NCBI RefSeq assembly: GCF_001458775.1 | Contig: NZ_CZPZ01000031.1 | Location: 1 to 64,000 of the forward strand | From: Candidatus Nitrospira nitrificans | Lineage (GTDB): Bacteria > Nitrospirota > Nitrospiria > Nitrospirales > Nitrospiraceae | DNA: 64,000 nt | Reading direction: 5' to 3' | Shown here: positions 1 through 8,401 of the stretch, in pieces | How the letters are laid out: each line of letters starts with the position of its first letter | How positions within the stretch are numbered: position 1 is the stretch's first letter | The notes under the pieces: model-generated | Database searches by the model: none | The model's input: the letters and a program-made list of their open reading frames with translations, nothing else | What the model was told of the DNA's origin: nothing | Made by a program: the position numbers and the translations under genes

Positions 1-1
1 G

Positions 2-1258
2 GTTTTAGTTGCTGGGGCCGTGACGGCGCTGGTGGCTGGAATGGGAACCACGCTGCCGAGTGCCTATGCGGGGGGCACGATCAAGGCCGACGAGGACAAA
101 TGGATTTCGATCGGCATGGGCATCCGCTCCAGCTTCAACAGCCAAGAAGGGGCCGCAGGCGGGCATTATAGCAACGACTTCAAAATCGACAACGCTCGTA
201 TCTACATCAACGGGCAAATTCACAAGTACGTGAAGTTCACCTTCAACACGGACTGTTTCAACTGTAACGTCGGCGCCGGGGGGACCCAGTTCGGCGGGAA
301 CTCCAACATTGGATTGCTCGACGCGATCGGGAAATTCGAGATCAACGAGCGGGTCAACCTCTGGGTGGGCCGCACCTTGGTGCCGAGCGAGCGGGGGGAG
401 TTGAACGGGCCGTTCTACCATGCGACCTTCGATGGCTTCCGCACGCCCTTCAACCCGGCCGATTTCAGCGGGAACTTTCCCAGCGGCCCCAATGGCGCGG
501 GGCCTGGCACCGGCGGGCAGGCGGGGCTCTATGGTCGTGACAACGGCGCGGTCTTCTTCGGGAAGATCCATCCCTTCGGGACGCATCTGTTGTACGTGGC
601 TTCCGTGTTCACCGGGGCGCGCGGGGGACCGAATAACACGGGCAGTTTGCTGTACGCTGGGCGTCTGCAATGGAACCTGTTGAACGATGAAGACAACCCT
701 GGGTATTACACCTCCGGCACCTATTATGGGACGGCGGGCGATATTTTTGCGATTTCGGGCAACGTGATCCATCAAAAAGATGGCGCCGGGGATTTCGTCA
801 CCGGCAATCGGTCGGATTTCACCGGGGCGACCGTCGACCTGTTGGTGGAAAAGCTGATCCCAAACAACATGGGCGTGTTCACGTTCAACGCCGAATTTAA
901 GCGGTACTGGGCCAATTATGGGGTAGGGGCGTTCGCGGCGCCTGCGCCTGGGTGCGCGTTCTGCATCTTCAATGGCCACTCGTGGACCGTGTACGGGTTG
1001 TATCTGATTCCGCAGGAGGTGGGGATCGGACGGTTCCAACCCTATTTGCGCTTCACGAGTATCGATCCGCTGTACAGCGCCTTGCGGCAGGAGTGGGAGT
1101 ATGGCCTGAACTACATCATTTCCGGCCACAATGCGCGCGTGTCGGTGTATGGGCGGTACGGTGATATCGAAACCAAGGGGTTCGTCAATACTTTTGGGCC
1201 GGGGGCGTCGGGCAACAAGGTCGATTCGTTTCACGTCGCCTTGCAGCTCCAGTACTAA
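2..1258 (+). CDS. Outer-membrane porin-like protein, 5' end cut by window
   Basis: The frame is already open at base 2 and reads a hydrophobic, alanine-rich signal peptide ending in an AYA-GG-like cleavage site about residue 25, so the true start lies just before the window; the GTG at 20 is an internal codon. The mature part (about 390 residues) is rich in Gly, Asn, aromatic residues and alternating polar/hydrophobic stretches, ends in LQLQY (aromatic C-terminal residue typical of beta-barrel proteins), and carries features of phosphate-selective-porin-like barrels such as an early NARIYINGQ strand and an ERVNLWVGR strand. It most likely forms an outer-membrane channel; substrate cannot be told. 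A cysteine pair near residue 80 (DCFNC) and another near 310 (CAFC) could form disulfides. A strong terminator follows. Confidence 0.75.
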   Translation, partial: VLVAGAVTALVAGMGTTLPSAYAGGTIKADEDKWISIGMGIRSSFNSQEGAAGGHYSNDFKIDNARIYINGQIHKYVKFTFNTDCFNCNVGAGGTQFGGNSNIGLLDAIGKFEINERVNLWVGRTLVPSERGELNGPFYHATFDGFRTPFNPADFSGNFPSGPNGAGPGTGGQAGLYGRDNGAVFFGKIHPFGTHLLYVASVFTGARGGPNNTGSLLYAGRLQWNLLNDEDNPGYYTSGTYYGTAGDIFAISGNVIHQKDGAGDFVTGNRSDFTGATVDLLVEKLIPNNMGVFTFNAEFKRYWANYGVGAFAAPAPGCAFCIFNGHSWTVYGLYLIPQEVGIGRFQPYLRFTSIDPLYSALRQEWEYGLNYIISGHNARVSVYGRYGDIETKGFVNTFGPGASGNKVDSFHVALQLQY

Positions 1259-1293
1259 GCAGCTCGCGTGAAGTAAAAGGTTCGTGGTCAACG

Positions 1294-1336
1294 AAAAGCC
1301 GGAATCCATGTTGTGGATTCCGGCTCTTTCTTTTTG
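1294..1336. terminator. Rho-independent terminator between convergent genes
   Basis: A perfect 12-bp stem (1297-1308 pairing with 1314-1325) with a 5-base loop is followed on the plus strand by a T-rich run, CTTTCTTTTTG. It sits 39 bases after the porin stop codon. On the minus strand the stem is followed by TTTT, so it may also end the convergent radical SAM transcript. Confidence 0.85.
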
Positions 1337-1413
1337 TTCTCCTTATCGAACAGGTTCTCGCGGCACAGCGGAGTCAAGTTTGGCTGCTAGCAGTGAGTGG
1401 AAAGTTCAGAGAG

Positions 1414-3588
1414 TTACACGAGCACGAGCCCCGCGTCTCGGACTTTTTTCCACGAAGGGGTGGTCAGGAAGGCGTTGAACGTGGACTCATTACCGGAAAA
1501 CCGTTGGCAGGCTTCCCGCATATGCGGATAGGTCTGGCATGTTTGCTGCGGAGTAGCGTCTCGAATTAATTGCATCAACCATTGAGCCTCTGGCTTCGGG
1601 AGAGTGAGGACGTGATTCTTTTGGCCACTGGTCAGAGTGAGCCTTGATCTATTTCCGATCGGCTCATAAGTCACGGGCGCACCCAGCCAGACCACACGCC
1701 GTTCTAAGTCCGAATGGTCCTCACTCGTCCCTTTCTTGAGCAAGCGGCTGAGCCATGACGAAGAGACGTGAGGGCGTGGGACTTCATACTCGAACCACTG
1801 ACGGACATCGAGATTGAGTCCTCGTCGTTCAAGGTAGTTCAGGAGCGATCGTCGCAGCCCTTCCCCGAGCCAGCTCGGCGTTTCCCCTCGGTCATCATGA
1901 TGCAGAAGGTCATTCTCCGCGAAGCCTCGAAATTCAGGCCCCAGAATGCGCAACCCATGGGCAGAGGGATCTAGTCCCACTGGGCTGTGGGCAGTGACTG
2001 TGAATCGATGCCAAAAGGCCGATTGAAGGAGGTCTGCTGCGATAAGCTGACGAACACGTTCGAGTGAATCGACGGTTTCCTGAATCGTCTCCGATGGACA
2101 CCCATACATGAGATAGGCGTGGATCAGGATGCCTGCGTCCTTAAAACGGGCGGCGACCAGCGCGGTCTGATCGACGGTAATGCCTTTCATCATATTGTCC
2201 AATAGCCGGTCTGAGGCCGCCTCAAGTCCCGCTGTCACAGCGATACAACCGGAGGCGGAAAGAAGACGGCATAGGTCCGGTGAGAAGGCAGTCTCAAAAC
2301 GGATATTCCCCCACCAGGTAATCTTGATCCGTCGCTCCAACAGGGCAAGGGCCAGCGACTTCAATGCCGAAGGTGGAGCGGCCTCGTCCACGAAATGAAA
2401 CCCTCTCCGGCCCGTCTCGTCAATGAGTTGCTCGATCTGCTGGATGAGCCGCTCGGTCGGCGTCATTTCATAGCGGCTGATATAGCTCAATCCCACGTCG
2501 CAGAAGGTGCATTGCTTCCAGTAGCAGCCATGCGCCACGGTCAGTTTATTCCAATGGCCTTCCGACCAGAGACGATGCATGGGATTGGTGCTGTCCAAAA
2601 TGGTCAGGTAACGATCTAGGGCCAGACCTCGATAGGTCGGGCAACCGATGTCGCTCATGGCGAAGTCACTCGAGGAGGGATCATCGGCATAGACCACGCG
2701 ATCGTTGTGGCGATACATCGTGCGGCGCAGCGATCGGCGAGGGCGCAAGCCGGAAAGATGCTCAATTAACGAGAGGAGCGGTCGTTCACCGTTGTCGAGC
2801 ATAACAAAGTCGACATAGTCGAACACTCGAGGGTCGGCAACCCGGCGCAATTCGGTGTTCACATAGCCGCCGCCGATGGCCACCGGTAAATCCGGTCGGC
2901 GCTGCTTGAGCGCCTTTGCAATGAGAAATGCCCCGTAGAGATTGCCCGGAAACGGTATGGAGAGACCGATCAGCGAGGGGTTCACTCGATTGACGTGTTC
3001 CCAGAATATCTCCAGAAGCCATTCATCGGTCAGGCTCGATGGCTCAGCCAAGGCGGCGACAATGTGATCAAACGATGAGGCGCTGCGTCCGACCTGCTCG
3101 GCATAGCGGCTCAAGGCGAAGTGCGGTGTAATCGTGGCCTGTACTAAATCGGCGAGATCTTCGAGGAAAAATGTCGCCCATTGCTTGGCTCTATCGTCCA
3201 CTGACACAACGCGAGGAAATTTCTTGCGCCCTCGGAATCGTGGACCCTGAGGCAACACGCTGGGTTGAATCAAGCGTGAAGCGATGTCGGGGAGTTTACC
3301 CTGCAAGAAGGCGATGACCGGTCCGATCATGTCCACATAGGAATGTTCGGCCTGCATCATCGTGATGGCTTCCTGGGGGAGGAAGTGTTCCTGGCCATGC
3401 AGTTGTCGGAAGATACTCCGTAGTCCATCGGGGCTGAAGAGGCGCAGCACCATTTCGATGCCGAGATCCGCTTGCTCGACGGCGATGTTGCGAGACTCGA
3501 GAAAGCCAGTCAGGTAGGCAGTCGATGGGTACGGGGTGTTGAGCTGAGTCAAAGGAGGAAGCAACAACAAGACACGAGGAGAAGCCAT
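1414..3588 (-). CDS. B12-binding-type radical SAM protein
   Basis: The first ~350 residues begin with a Rossmann-like start (ASPRVLLLLPPL, then a GFLESRNI turn), as in cobalamin-binding radical SAM proteins, and contain an IGLSIPFPGN segment with a later AIGGGYVN. The radical SAM core follows with GCYWKQCTFC around residue 355; the three cysteines that would hold the 4Fe-4S cluster are spaced CX4CX2C rather than the usual CX3CX2C. Further TIM-barrel elements (WWGNIRFET, GLEAASDRLL) fit the family. The annotated start is the ATG at 3588; an in-frame TTG at 3612 would add eight residues. Substrate unknown; members of this family do methyl transfer or ring rearrangements, often in cofactor or lipid pathways. 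It stands alone, with no pathway partner next to it. Confidence 0.8.
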   Translation of the reverse strand: MASPRVLLLLPPLTQLNTPYPSTAYLTGFLESRNIAVEQADLGIEMVLRLFSPDGLRSIFRQLHGQEHFLPQEAITMMQAEHSYVDMIGPVIAFLQGKLPDIASRLIQPSVLPQGPRFRGRKKFPRVVSVDDRAKQWATFFLEDLADLVQATITPHFALSRYAEQVGRSASSFDHIVAALAEPSSLTDEWLLEIFWEHVNRVNPSLIGLSIPFPGNLYGAFLIAKALKQRRPDLPVAIGGGYVNTELRRVADPRVFDYVDFVMLDNGERPLLSLIEHLSGLRPRRSLRRTMYRHNDRVVYADDPSSSDFAMSDIGCPTYRGLALDRYLTILDSTNPMHRLWSEGHWNKLTVAHGCYWKQCTFCDVGLSYISRYEMTPTERLIQQIEQLIDETGRRGFHFVDEAAPPSALKSLALALLERRIKITWWGNIRFETAFSPDLCRLLSASGCIAVTAGLEAASDRLLDNMMKGITVDQTALVAARFKDAGILIHAYLMYGCPSETIQETVDSLERVRQLIAADLLQSAFWHRFTVTAHSPVGLDPSAHGLRILGPEFRGFAENDLLHHDDRGETPSWLGEGLRRSLLNYLERRGLNLDVRQWFEYEVPRPHVSSSWLSRLLKKGTSEDHSDLERRVVWLGAPVTYEPIGNRSRLTLTSGQKNHVLTLPKPEAQWLMQLIRDATPQQTCQTYPHMREACQRFSGNESTFNAFLTTPSWKKVRDAGLVLV

Positions 3589-3652
3589 GAGCTCGACATA
3601 GCATAGTGACAACCGTGAATGCTATGCCAATGAAGCCATTGGCAAACCCTTG

Positions 3653-4006
3653 CTACTTCTTGATGTCCAGGATACTGCCGAGTAACGCATCTCCTGCCCG
3701 TAAGGTCTGGAGGTTTGCTTCAAAGCTCCGTTGCGCCAAGATCTGCTGCACCGCTTCCTCGCCAAGATCGACATTCGAGAGCTCGATCATGGTTTGATTG
3801 CCACCGCTGTCGCGAAGAACCGTTGGACCAGATGCGTCATCTTTTGCAACCACAGGGAGAACTCCACTACTAGGAATTTCGACGAACTCTGTTTGGGATT
3901 TCTTAAACCCGTCGGTATTGACGTTGGCGACATTGTGCGCAACGACCTCGATCTGTTTGCCGAAGGCAGCCAGGCCTGAGAGTGCGGTGTGTATGGCGGA
4001 TATCAT
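3653..4006 (-). CDS. Short flagellar basal-body rod/hook-like protein
   Basis: The N-terminus (ISAIHTALSGLAAFGKQ, then HNVANVNTDGFKK) is the conserved rod/hook motif of FlgE/FlgF/FlgG/FlgC proteins, and the C-terminus (VDLGEEAVQQILAQRSFEANLQTLRAGDALLGSILDI) is the matching coiled-coil tail. At 117 residues it lacks the long variable central domain of hook proteins, leaving only the two helices that build the axial structure. An ideal GGAGGT Shine-Dalgarno sequence stands five bases before the ATG at 4006, so this start is preferred to the upstream in-frame codon at 4030. No other flagellar gene is in view, so it is an orphan; it could be a proximal-rod component encoded apart from the main cluster or a structural relative with another role. 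Confidence 0.8.
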   Translation of the reverse strand: MISAIHTALSGLAAFGKQIEVVAHNVANVNTDGFKKSQTEFVEIPSSGVLPVVAKDDASGPTVLRDSGGNQTMIELSNVDLGEEAVQQILAQRSFEANLQTLRAGDALLGSILDIKK

Positions 4007-4217
4007 AGACACCTCCGTTGGATGATCCACTACGCCCCGTCGAGAGTCTTATCGGTTTGTTCAGGAGGAACTTAAGCGGCGGCGTGATCTGTGTATCAAT
4101 GGGTTTTAACCGACTCCATCCCATACCGTACTTCAGGAATCGTGCCCATCCATACTACAGACGGACCTCCGTTCGACCGATAGGTTGGAGAACGAGAACA
4201 ATCCGGACACGCGCCTC

Positions 4218-6155
4218 ATGTCTGACTTTAACGCTTCAACCTCTGATTCCCGATCCAAGACTCGGCAATCACATGTCCTGGTGGGAGAGGATACGCGTCT
4301 GATTCTGGAAGCCGTTCCGGATGCCATCTTTTTCTTGGATCGCGACAATCGCATTCTATTTGTGAATCCTGTGGCCCAACAACTTGTCGGGCTAACACGC
4401 GACGTGATCGGGCTGGGGTTTCACGACCTTATTGATTGCTTCACCTCTGGTGTGAGTGAGGGGGCCCAGTGCCCATTCACTCGGATGGTGAAGACCGGCG
4501 AGCTTGTCGTGATCCCTTCCCACTTTTGGAATCGAGAGGATGGGACACAGTTTGAGCTCTCGCTCTCGTTCTGGCCGAGAACACAACAAGGAGTGCCGGT
4601 CGGTGGCATGGTCGTGGTTCGTGATCTGACCGATGCCATGGAGATTCAGCGTGATATCCAACGAGCCGCGCGGCTCGCCGAGGATGCGCCGAATCCTATC
4701 GTGGAATTCGACGCTGCGGGTTCGGTGCTCTATGCCAACACCGGCATGCTTAGTGTGATGGAGCAATGGGGGATGCTCGAATCCGGAATCGAGGCCATGT
4801 TCCCTGCGAATCTGTCAGGAATACTCCAGGAATGTCTTGCAACGGAATCCTCGCCGGCTCGAGTCGAGCATATCGTTGCCGATCGGGTTATCGCGTGGTC
4901 GTTTTTCCCTCTGAAAGAGCTGGAACTGGTTCGTGCATATGGGCTCGATATCACCTCGGATGTGGCGTTGCGACGGGCGAAAGAGGTAGCTGAGGAGTCG
5001 ACGCGGGCGAAGGGGATTTTTCTGGCCACCATGAGCCATGAGCTTCGAACTCCGATGAACGGAGTACTGGGATGCACGCAGCTTCTCAAGGACACATCGT
5101 TGGTTGATCAGCAGCGGGAGCTGATCGAGACGATGCATCGTTCCGCGGAAGCGTTATTGACGCTGGTCAACGACATTCTCGATTTTTCAAAAATTGAGGC
5201 CGGCAAGATGAGCTTGGAGGTGGCCAATGTCAATCTGCGGGCATTGGTCGGTGATGTGACGACGTTGGCGGAAGGATTGGCGGCCCCCAAAGGCCTCACG
5301 ATTTCGCTGAAGATTGACGCCGATGTTCCGGAAGAGTTCCGAGGCGATCCGGTCAGGCTAAGACAGATCCTCTTCAATCTTGTGGGAAATGCGATCAAGT
5401 TCACACAACAAGGAGGAGTCACGATCGCCATCTCTTCTGTAACGCGAGATGCGACGGACGAATTCGATGTGGTGGTTCTGCAGTGGAGCGTGCAAGATAC
5501 GGGCATCGGGATGACTCCTGAACAACAAGCCAATTTATTTAAAGCGTATGCCCAAGCCGAGACTTCAACCACGAGACGATTTGGAGGGACGGGCCTCGGT
5601 CTCATGATTTGCAGGCAGCTCGTCGAACTGATGGGAGGGACCATCACGGTCAACAGCGTATTTGGTCAAGGCAGCACGTTTGCCTATACCACCAACCTCC
5701 TTCCGGCAATTCATCGAGAGGTTACAGTGTCGTCCTCAGGGGCAGCTCAACGGAGTGCAGGAGACCAGGTGGGGCCGTTGCGAGTCTTGGTCGCGGACGA
5801 CAATGAAATCAATCAAGTCGTCGCCTGCAAGTTTTTGCAGAAGCTTGGTTGCCAGGTCGAAGTGGCCCGCACGGGCCGTGAAGCGTTGGAGGCGATCACT
5901 CGAACCGCCTATGACGTCGTGTTGATGGATTGTGAGATGCCTGATATGGATGGCTATGAGGCCACCCGAGAGATTCGTCTTCGCGAGGATGGGACGCCGA
6001 GCCATTTGCCCATCATGGCTCTCACCGGGCACACCTCCGATGAAGAAGCACAGAAGTGTCGCCAGGCCGGGATGGATAGGATTCTGACGAAGCCTGTGAC
6101 GCTGACCGCGCTCCGGACGAATCTTCAAGAACTCTCGCGCAAGGCCGACTCCTGA
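4218..6155 (+). CDS. Hybrid sensor histidine kinase with PAS domains and receiver
   Basis: The domains in order are a PAS domain (about residues 20-130, AVPDAIFFLDRDNRILFVN), a second PAS-like region (150-260), HisKA with the phosphorylatable histidine in FLATMSHELRTPMNG (about 275), HATPase_c with N-box NLVGNAIKFT, G1 DTGIGM and G2 GGTGLGL, and a C-terminal receiver (about 520-640) with acidic pair DDNE, phospho-acceptor aspartate in VLMDCEMPDMDG, and switch lysine in ILTKP. No transmembrane helix is seen, so it is probably cytoplasmic, sensing an internal ligand through PAS. ATG 4218 is given; a TTG at 4185 is an alternative start and neither has a strong ribosome site. No output regulator is adjacent; the receiver must relay to a partner elsewhere. 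Confidence 0.9.
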   Translation: MSDFNASTSDSRSKTRQSHVLVGEDTRLILEAVPDAIFFLDRDNRILFVNPVAQQLVGLTRDVIGLGFHDLIDCFTSGVSEGAQCPFTRMVKTGELVVIPSHFWNREDGTQFELSLSFWPRTQQGVPVGGMVVVRDLTDAMEIQRDIQRAARLAEDAPNPIVEFDAAGSVLYANTGMLSVMEQWGMLESGIEAMFPANLSGILQECLATESSPARVEHIVADRVIAWSFFPLKELELVRAYGLDITSDVALRRAKEVAEESTRAKGIFLATMSHELRTPMNGVLGCTQLLKDTSLVDQQRELIETMHRSAEALLTLVNDILDFSKIEAGKMSLEVANVNLRALVGDVTTLAEGLAAPKGLTISLKIDADVPEEFRGDPVRLRQILFNLVGNAIKFTQQGGVTIAISSVTRDATDEFDVVVLQWSVQDTGIGMTPEQQANLFKAYAQAETSTTRRFGGTGLGLMICRQLVELMGGTITVNSVFGQGSTFAYTTNLLPAIHREVTVSSSGAAQRSAGDQVGPLRVLVADDNEINQVVACKFLQKLGCQVEVARTGREALEAITRTAYDVVLMDCEMPDMDGYEATREIRLREDGTPSHLPIMALTGHTSDEEAQKCRQAGMDRILTKPVTLTALRTNLQELSRKADS

Positions 6156-6225
6156 TCCTCCGTGGTCCCGCCATTTCTTGTCCTTTGCGATAGACTCTGT
6201 CGGCCAACTTCGGTACAGTGGCGTC

Positions 6226-6798
6226 ATGAATTCCAATGCGGCCTCGGATCGATTTCTGCTCTATAGCGATTTTAATTGTCCGTTCTGTTATGCGCTGCAC
6301 GAACGGTTGCATGACTTGGGTTTGATCGACCGGTGCGAGTGGCGAGGAGTGCAGCATGCGCCGCAGTTGCCCCGCCCCATGAGACCGTGGGAGGGCTCGT
6401 TGGGGGCGGAATTGCGGCACGAAGTCGCGATGGTACAGCGATTGGCCCCGGGGTTGCCGATTGCATTGCCGCCTGGGAAGCCCAATACTCTCCCAGCGAT
6501 TGAACAAGCGATTGCGCTCTTACGAAAAGATTTACGGAACGGAATGGACTTTGTTCAACGAACGTATCGAGCCTTTTGGTCCGAAGGGCAAGATATTTCT
6601 GATCCGCTTGTGTTGAAGCACTTGGCGGGAGAACATTGTGCTGAAGATATTGATGGGGAGAACCAGCTCATCGCACAGAGATGGGAAACTGCGTGGCATG
6701 CGACAGGGCAAAACGGAGTTCCCCTCCTTGTATCCCCCGACGGCGATCTGCTCGTCGGTTGTGTCCCTCGGGAACAGGTTCAACAGTTCTTCTCGTAA
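6226..6798 (+). CDS. DsbA/FrnE-like thiol-disulfide oxidoreductase
   Basis: The 190-residue protein begins with a thioredoxin-fold strand followed by CPFCYALHERL near residue 18, the CXXC redox site of DsbA-like and 2-hydroxychromene-2-carboxylate isomerase-like proteins. The helical insertion (residues ~60-150) and the late cis-proline strand (NGVPLLVSPDG) complete the DSBA fold. No signal peptide is present, so it acts in the cytoplasm, as FrnE-type proteins do. The ATG at 6226 is preferred; an upstream in-frame codon at 6178 lies inside the spacer after the kinase gene. Substrate unknown. Confidence 0.8.
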   Translation: MNSNAASDRFLLYSDFNCPFCYALHERLHDLGLIDRCEWRGVQHAPQLPRPMRPWEGSLGAELRHEVAMVQRLAPGLPIALPPGKPNTLPAIEQAIALLRKDLRNGMDFVQRTYRAFWSEGQDISDPLVLKHLAGEHCAEDIDGENQLIAQRWETAWHATGQNGVPLLVSPDGDLLVGCVPREQVQQFFS

Positions 6799-6868
6799 CA
6801 ACTTGGCGATGCATACTCCCACCGATCGGTCTCTGATCGATTTGAACTGCCTCTATCCAGTCACGCAA

Positions 6869-6952
6869 TTAAAGACTGGTTACGATGAAAGCAGCTCCGA
6901 CTCCGAGGACAAACAACAGTACGAACGATAACAGTCCTACAATATAGGTCAT
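6869..6952 (-). CDS. 27-residue single-pass membrane peptide
   Basis: A short frame on the minus strand encodes MTYIVGLLSFVLLFVLGVGA and continues AFIVTSL, one uninterrupted hydrophobic helix long enough to span a membrane. A textbook GGGAGG Shine-Dalgarno lies four bases before the ATG, which is why I call this tiny gene real. It stands by itself in a 450-base gap. Small hydrophobic proteins like this often bind respiratory or transport complexes, but nothing here shows a partner. Family not recognised. Confidence 0.6.
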   Translation of the reverse strand: MTYIVGLLSFVLLFVLGVGAAFIVTSL

Positions 6953-7252
6953 AACGCCTCCCACGTTGAAGGCCGTCTGTATGGCGAGTGATACTGGAAT
7001 GTGGCATCATCCGTACCAACCGAGGCGGGCAAAAGAGCATAATAAAATCAGCTTGTTATATGAATGAATGGAGTGCAAGCCTTTTCACCCGTGAAGGCTG
7101 TAGAAGGCGATGAGATAGCCTGATTTTCCATGAAAAGGACATAACATTCAGACTATCAACTAGTTATAAGTTTGAAACTGTAGCGTAGGGTTTGGAGAAC
7201 AGCGTTTTCTTTCTTGCACAGCGAGGTTCATGCGGTGAGCCCGGCTCACTGG
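6953..7252. other. Intergenic stretch without a supported gene
   Basis: This 300-base spacer, relatively AT-rich, separates the membrane peptide from the dehydrogenase gene. Apart from the ribosome site of the 27-residue peptide at its left edge it must hold that gene's promoter; I see no RNA gene or repeat. Confidence 0.5.
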
Positions 7253-8149
7253 TCAATCAAGGCGATCAGGGAACGTCAATTCGGCAATCGCAGACTTATC
7301 CAAGTCACCTTTGCCCAATTCTATCAATCGTCGATATTGACTCAGCGTCGCCTGTGCGATCGGGAGCGAGAGGCCGACTCTTTGGGCCAAGCCGAGCGCG
7401 ATGGCTGAATCTTTCGCGGCGTGGGCTGCGGAAAAATAGCAGTCGTGTGCGCGGAGTTGCATATCTTCTCCGTCCGTTTCCAATACTCGCGAGGCAGCCC
7501 CGGTCTGGCTGAACACCTCGCGCAGGAGCGTCAGATCGATTCCCAGCGACTTCCCCAGTCCTAACCCTTCGGCCAACGCGGCCGTATTGCTGTTCATCAC
7601 CATATTCACGAGTGTTTTGACTGTTGCCGCCTTTCCGGCCGGGCCGATATACCGTACCGTCGTGCCGAGGGTGTCCAGCACCGAGCGAGCCCGGTCGAAC
7701 ACGTCCTGCTTGCCCCCACACATGAGATACAGGGTACCCTGCCGCGCTTGGGTTATACTGCTCGCCATGCAGGCTTCGAGGGTGGCGCCACCACGCCGTT
7801 CAACCGCCTGTTCGATCTCGATGTGAAGTGCCGGTGAGAGGGTTGCGCAGTTGATGAACAGCCGATCTTTCGCGTGAGCCATCAAACTGGTTGGGTCCTG
7901 TTCAGCATAAATGTCCCGCATGGCCGCGTCATCCGATACGACAGTGATGACGATATCGGATACTTCAGCCACGCGCGCCGGTGATGCGGCCACTTCCGTG
8001 TTGAGTTCTCGTGCCAAGGAGTCCGACGCTTCGGCGTAACGGTCTTGAACCGCCGTGACGCGGTACCCCCCATCTTTCAAACGTCTGGCCATGTTGGCGC
8101 CCATCCGACCCACACCGACAAATCCGATCCGAATTTCTGTGTCCGCCAT
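7253..8149 (-). CDS. NAD(P)-dependent 3-hydroxyisobutyrate dehydrogenase-like enzyme
   Basis: The N-terminus IGFVGVGRMGANMARRLKDG is the GxGxxG dinucleotide-binding motif with the extra 'MG..MA..L' of the beta-hydroxyacid dehydrogenase family. Residues ~120-135 carry the substrate-binding motif (ATLEACMASSITQARQGTL, a variant of DAPVSGG), residue ~170 the catalytic lysine segment (GPAGKAATVKTLVNMVMNSN, GxxGxGxxxKxxxN). Length 298 is usual for the family. AGGATT before the ATG is an acceptable ribosome site. It probably oxidises a short hydroxyacid or reduces a semialdehyde; the altered substrate loop (EACMAS for DAPVSG) leaves the substrate open. Confidence 0.85.
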   Translation of the reverse strand: MADTEIRIGFVGVGRMGANMARRLKDGGYRVTAVQDRYAEASDSLARELNTEVAASPARVAEVSDIVITVVSDDAAMRDIYAEQDPTSLMAHAKDRLFINCATLSPALHIEIEQAVERRGGATLEACMASSITQARQGTLYLMCGGKQDVFDRARSVLDTLGTTVRYIGPAGKAATVKTLVNMVMNSNTAALAEGLGLGKSLGIDLTLLREVFSQTGAASRVLETDGEDMQLRAHDCYFSAAHAAKDSAIALGLAQRVGLSLPIAQATLSQYRRLIELGKGDLDKSAIAELTFPDRLD

Positions 8150-8184
8150 GAGAGAATCCTTTCGGAACGATCAAAGTTGAATCA

Positions 8185-8401
8185 CTAGCCACATTATTCA
8201 TGACGATTCGTGACGAAACCAGCCCGGACGTCAAGTAAGACGGGCACACGGAGCCCTGAGGGGGCCGAGGCATACTTCAAACAGTATGTAGAGGTCACGA
8301 AGGGCGAGCCTGCCCGCTTGGCCGCGCGAATCTCGCGGCCAAGCGGGTCGCAGCGGCGATCGGCGGTTGCGGTAAAATCGTTCATGAATAATGTGGGCTA
8401 G
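8185..8401. repeat. MITE-like element with long terminal inverted repeats
   Basis: The outer ends (8185-8208 and 8376-8401) are inverted copies of CTAGCCCACATTATTCATGA plus CGATT, differing by two single-base indels. Inside is a perfect 14-bp hairpin (8313-8326 with 8334-8347, 7-base loop). Neither strand shows a convincing protein. Both ends start with CTAG, which may be the duplicated target or part of the palindrome. Size (217 bp), terminal symmetry and lack of a gene fit a non-autonomous transposable element. Confidence 0.55.

Noticed and set aside
5-1309. Long minus-strand frame opposite the porin
   Set aside because: It is the antisense shadow of a clearly protein-like gene with signal peptide; its product is Arg/Pro-rich with no family features.
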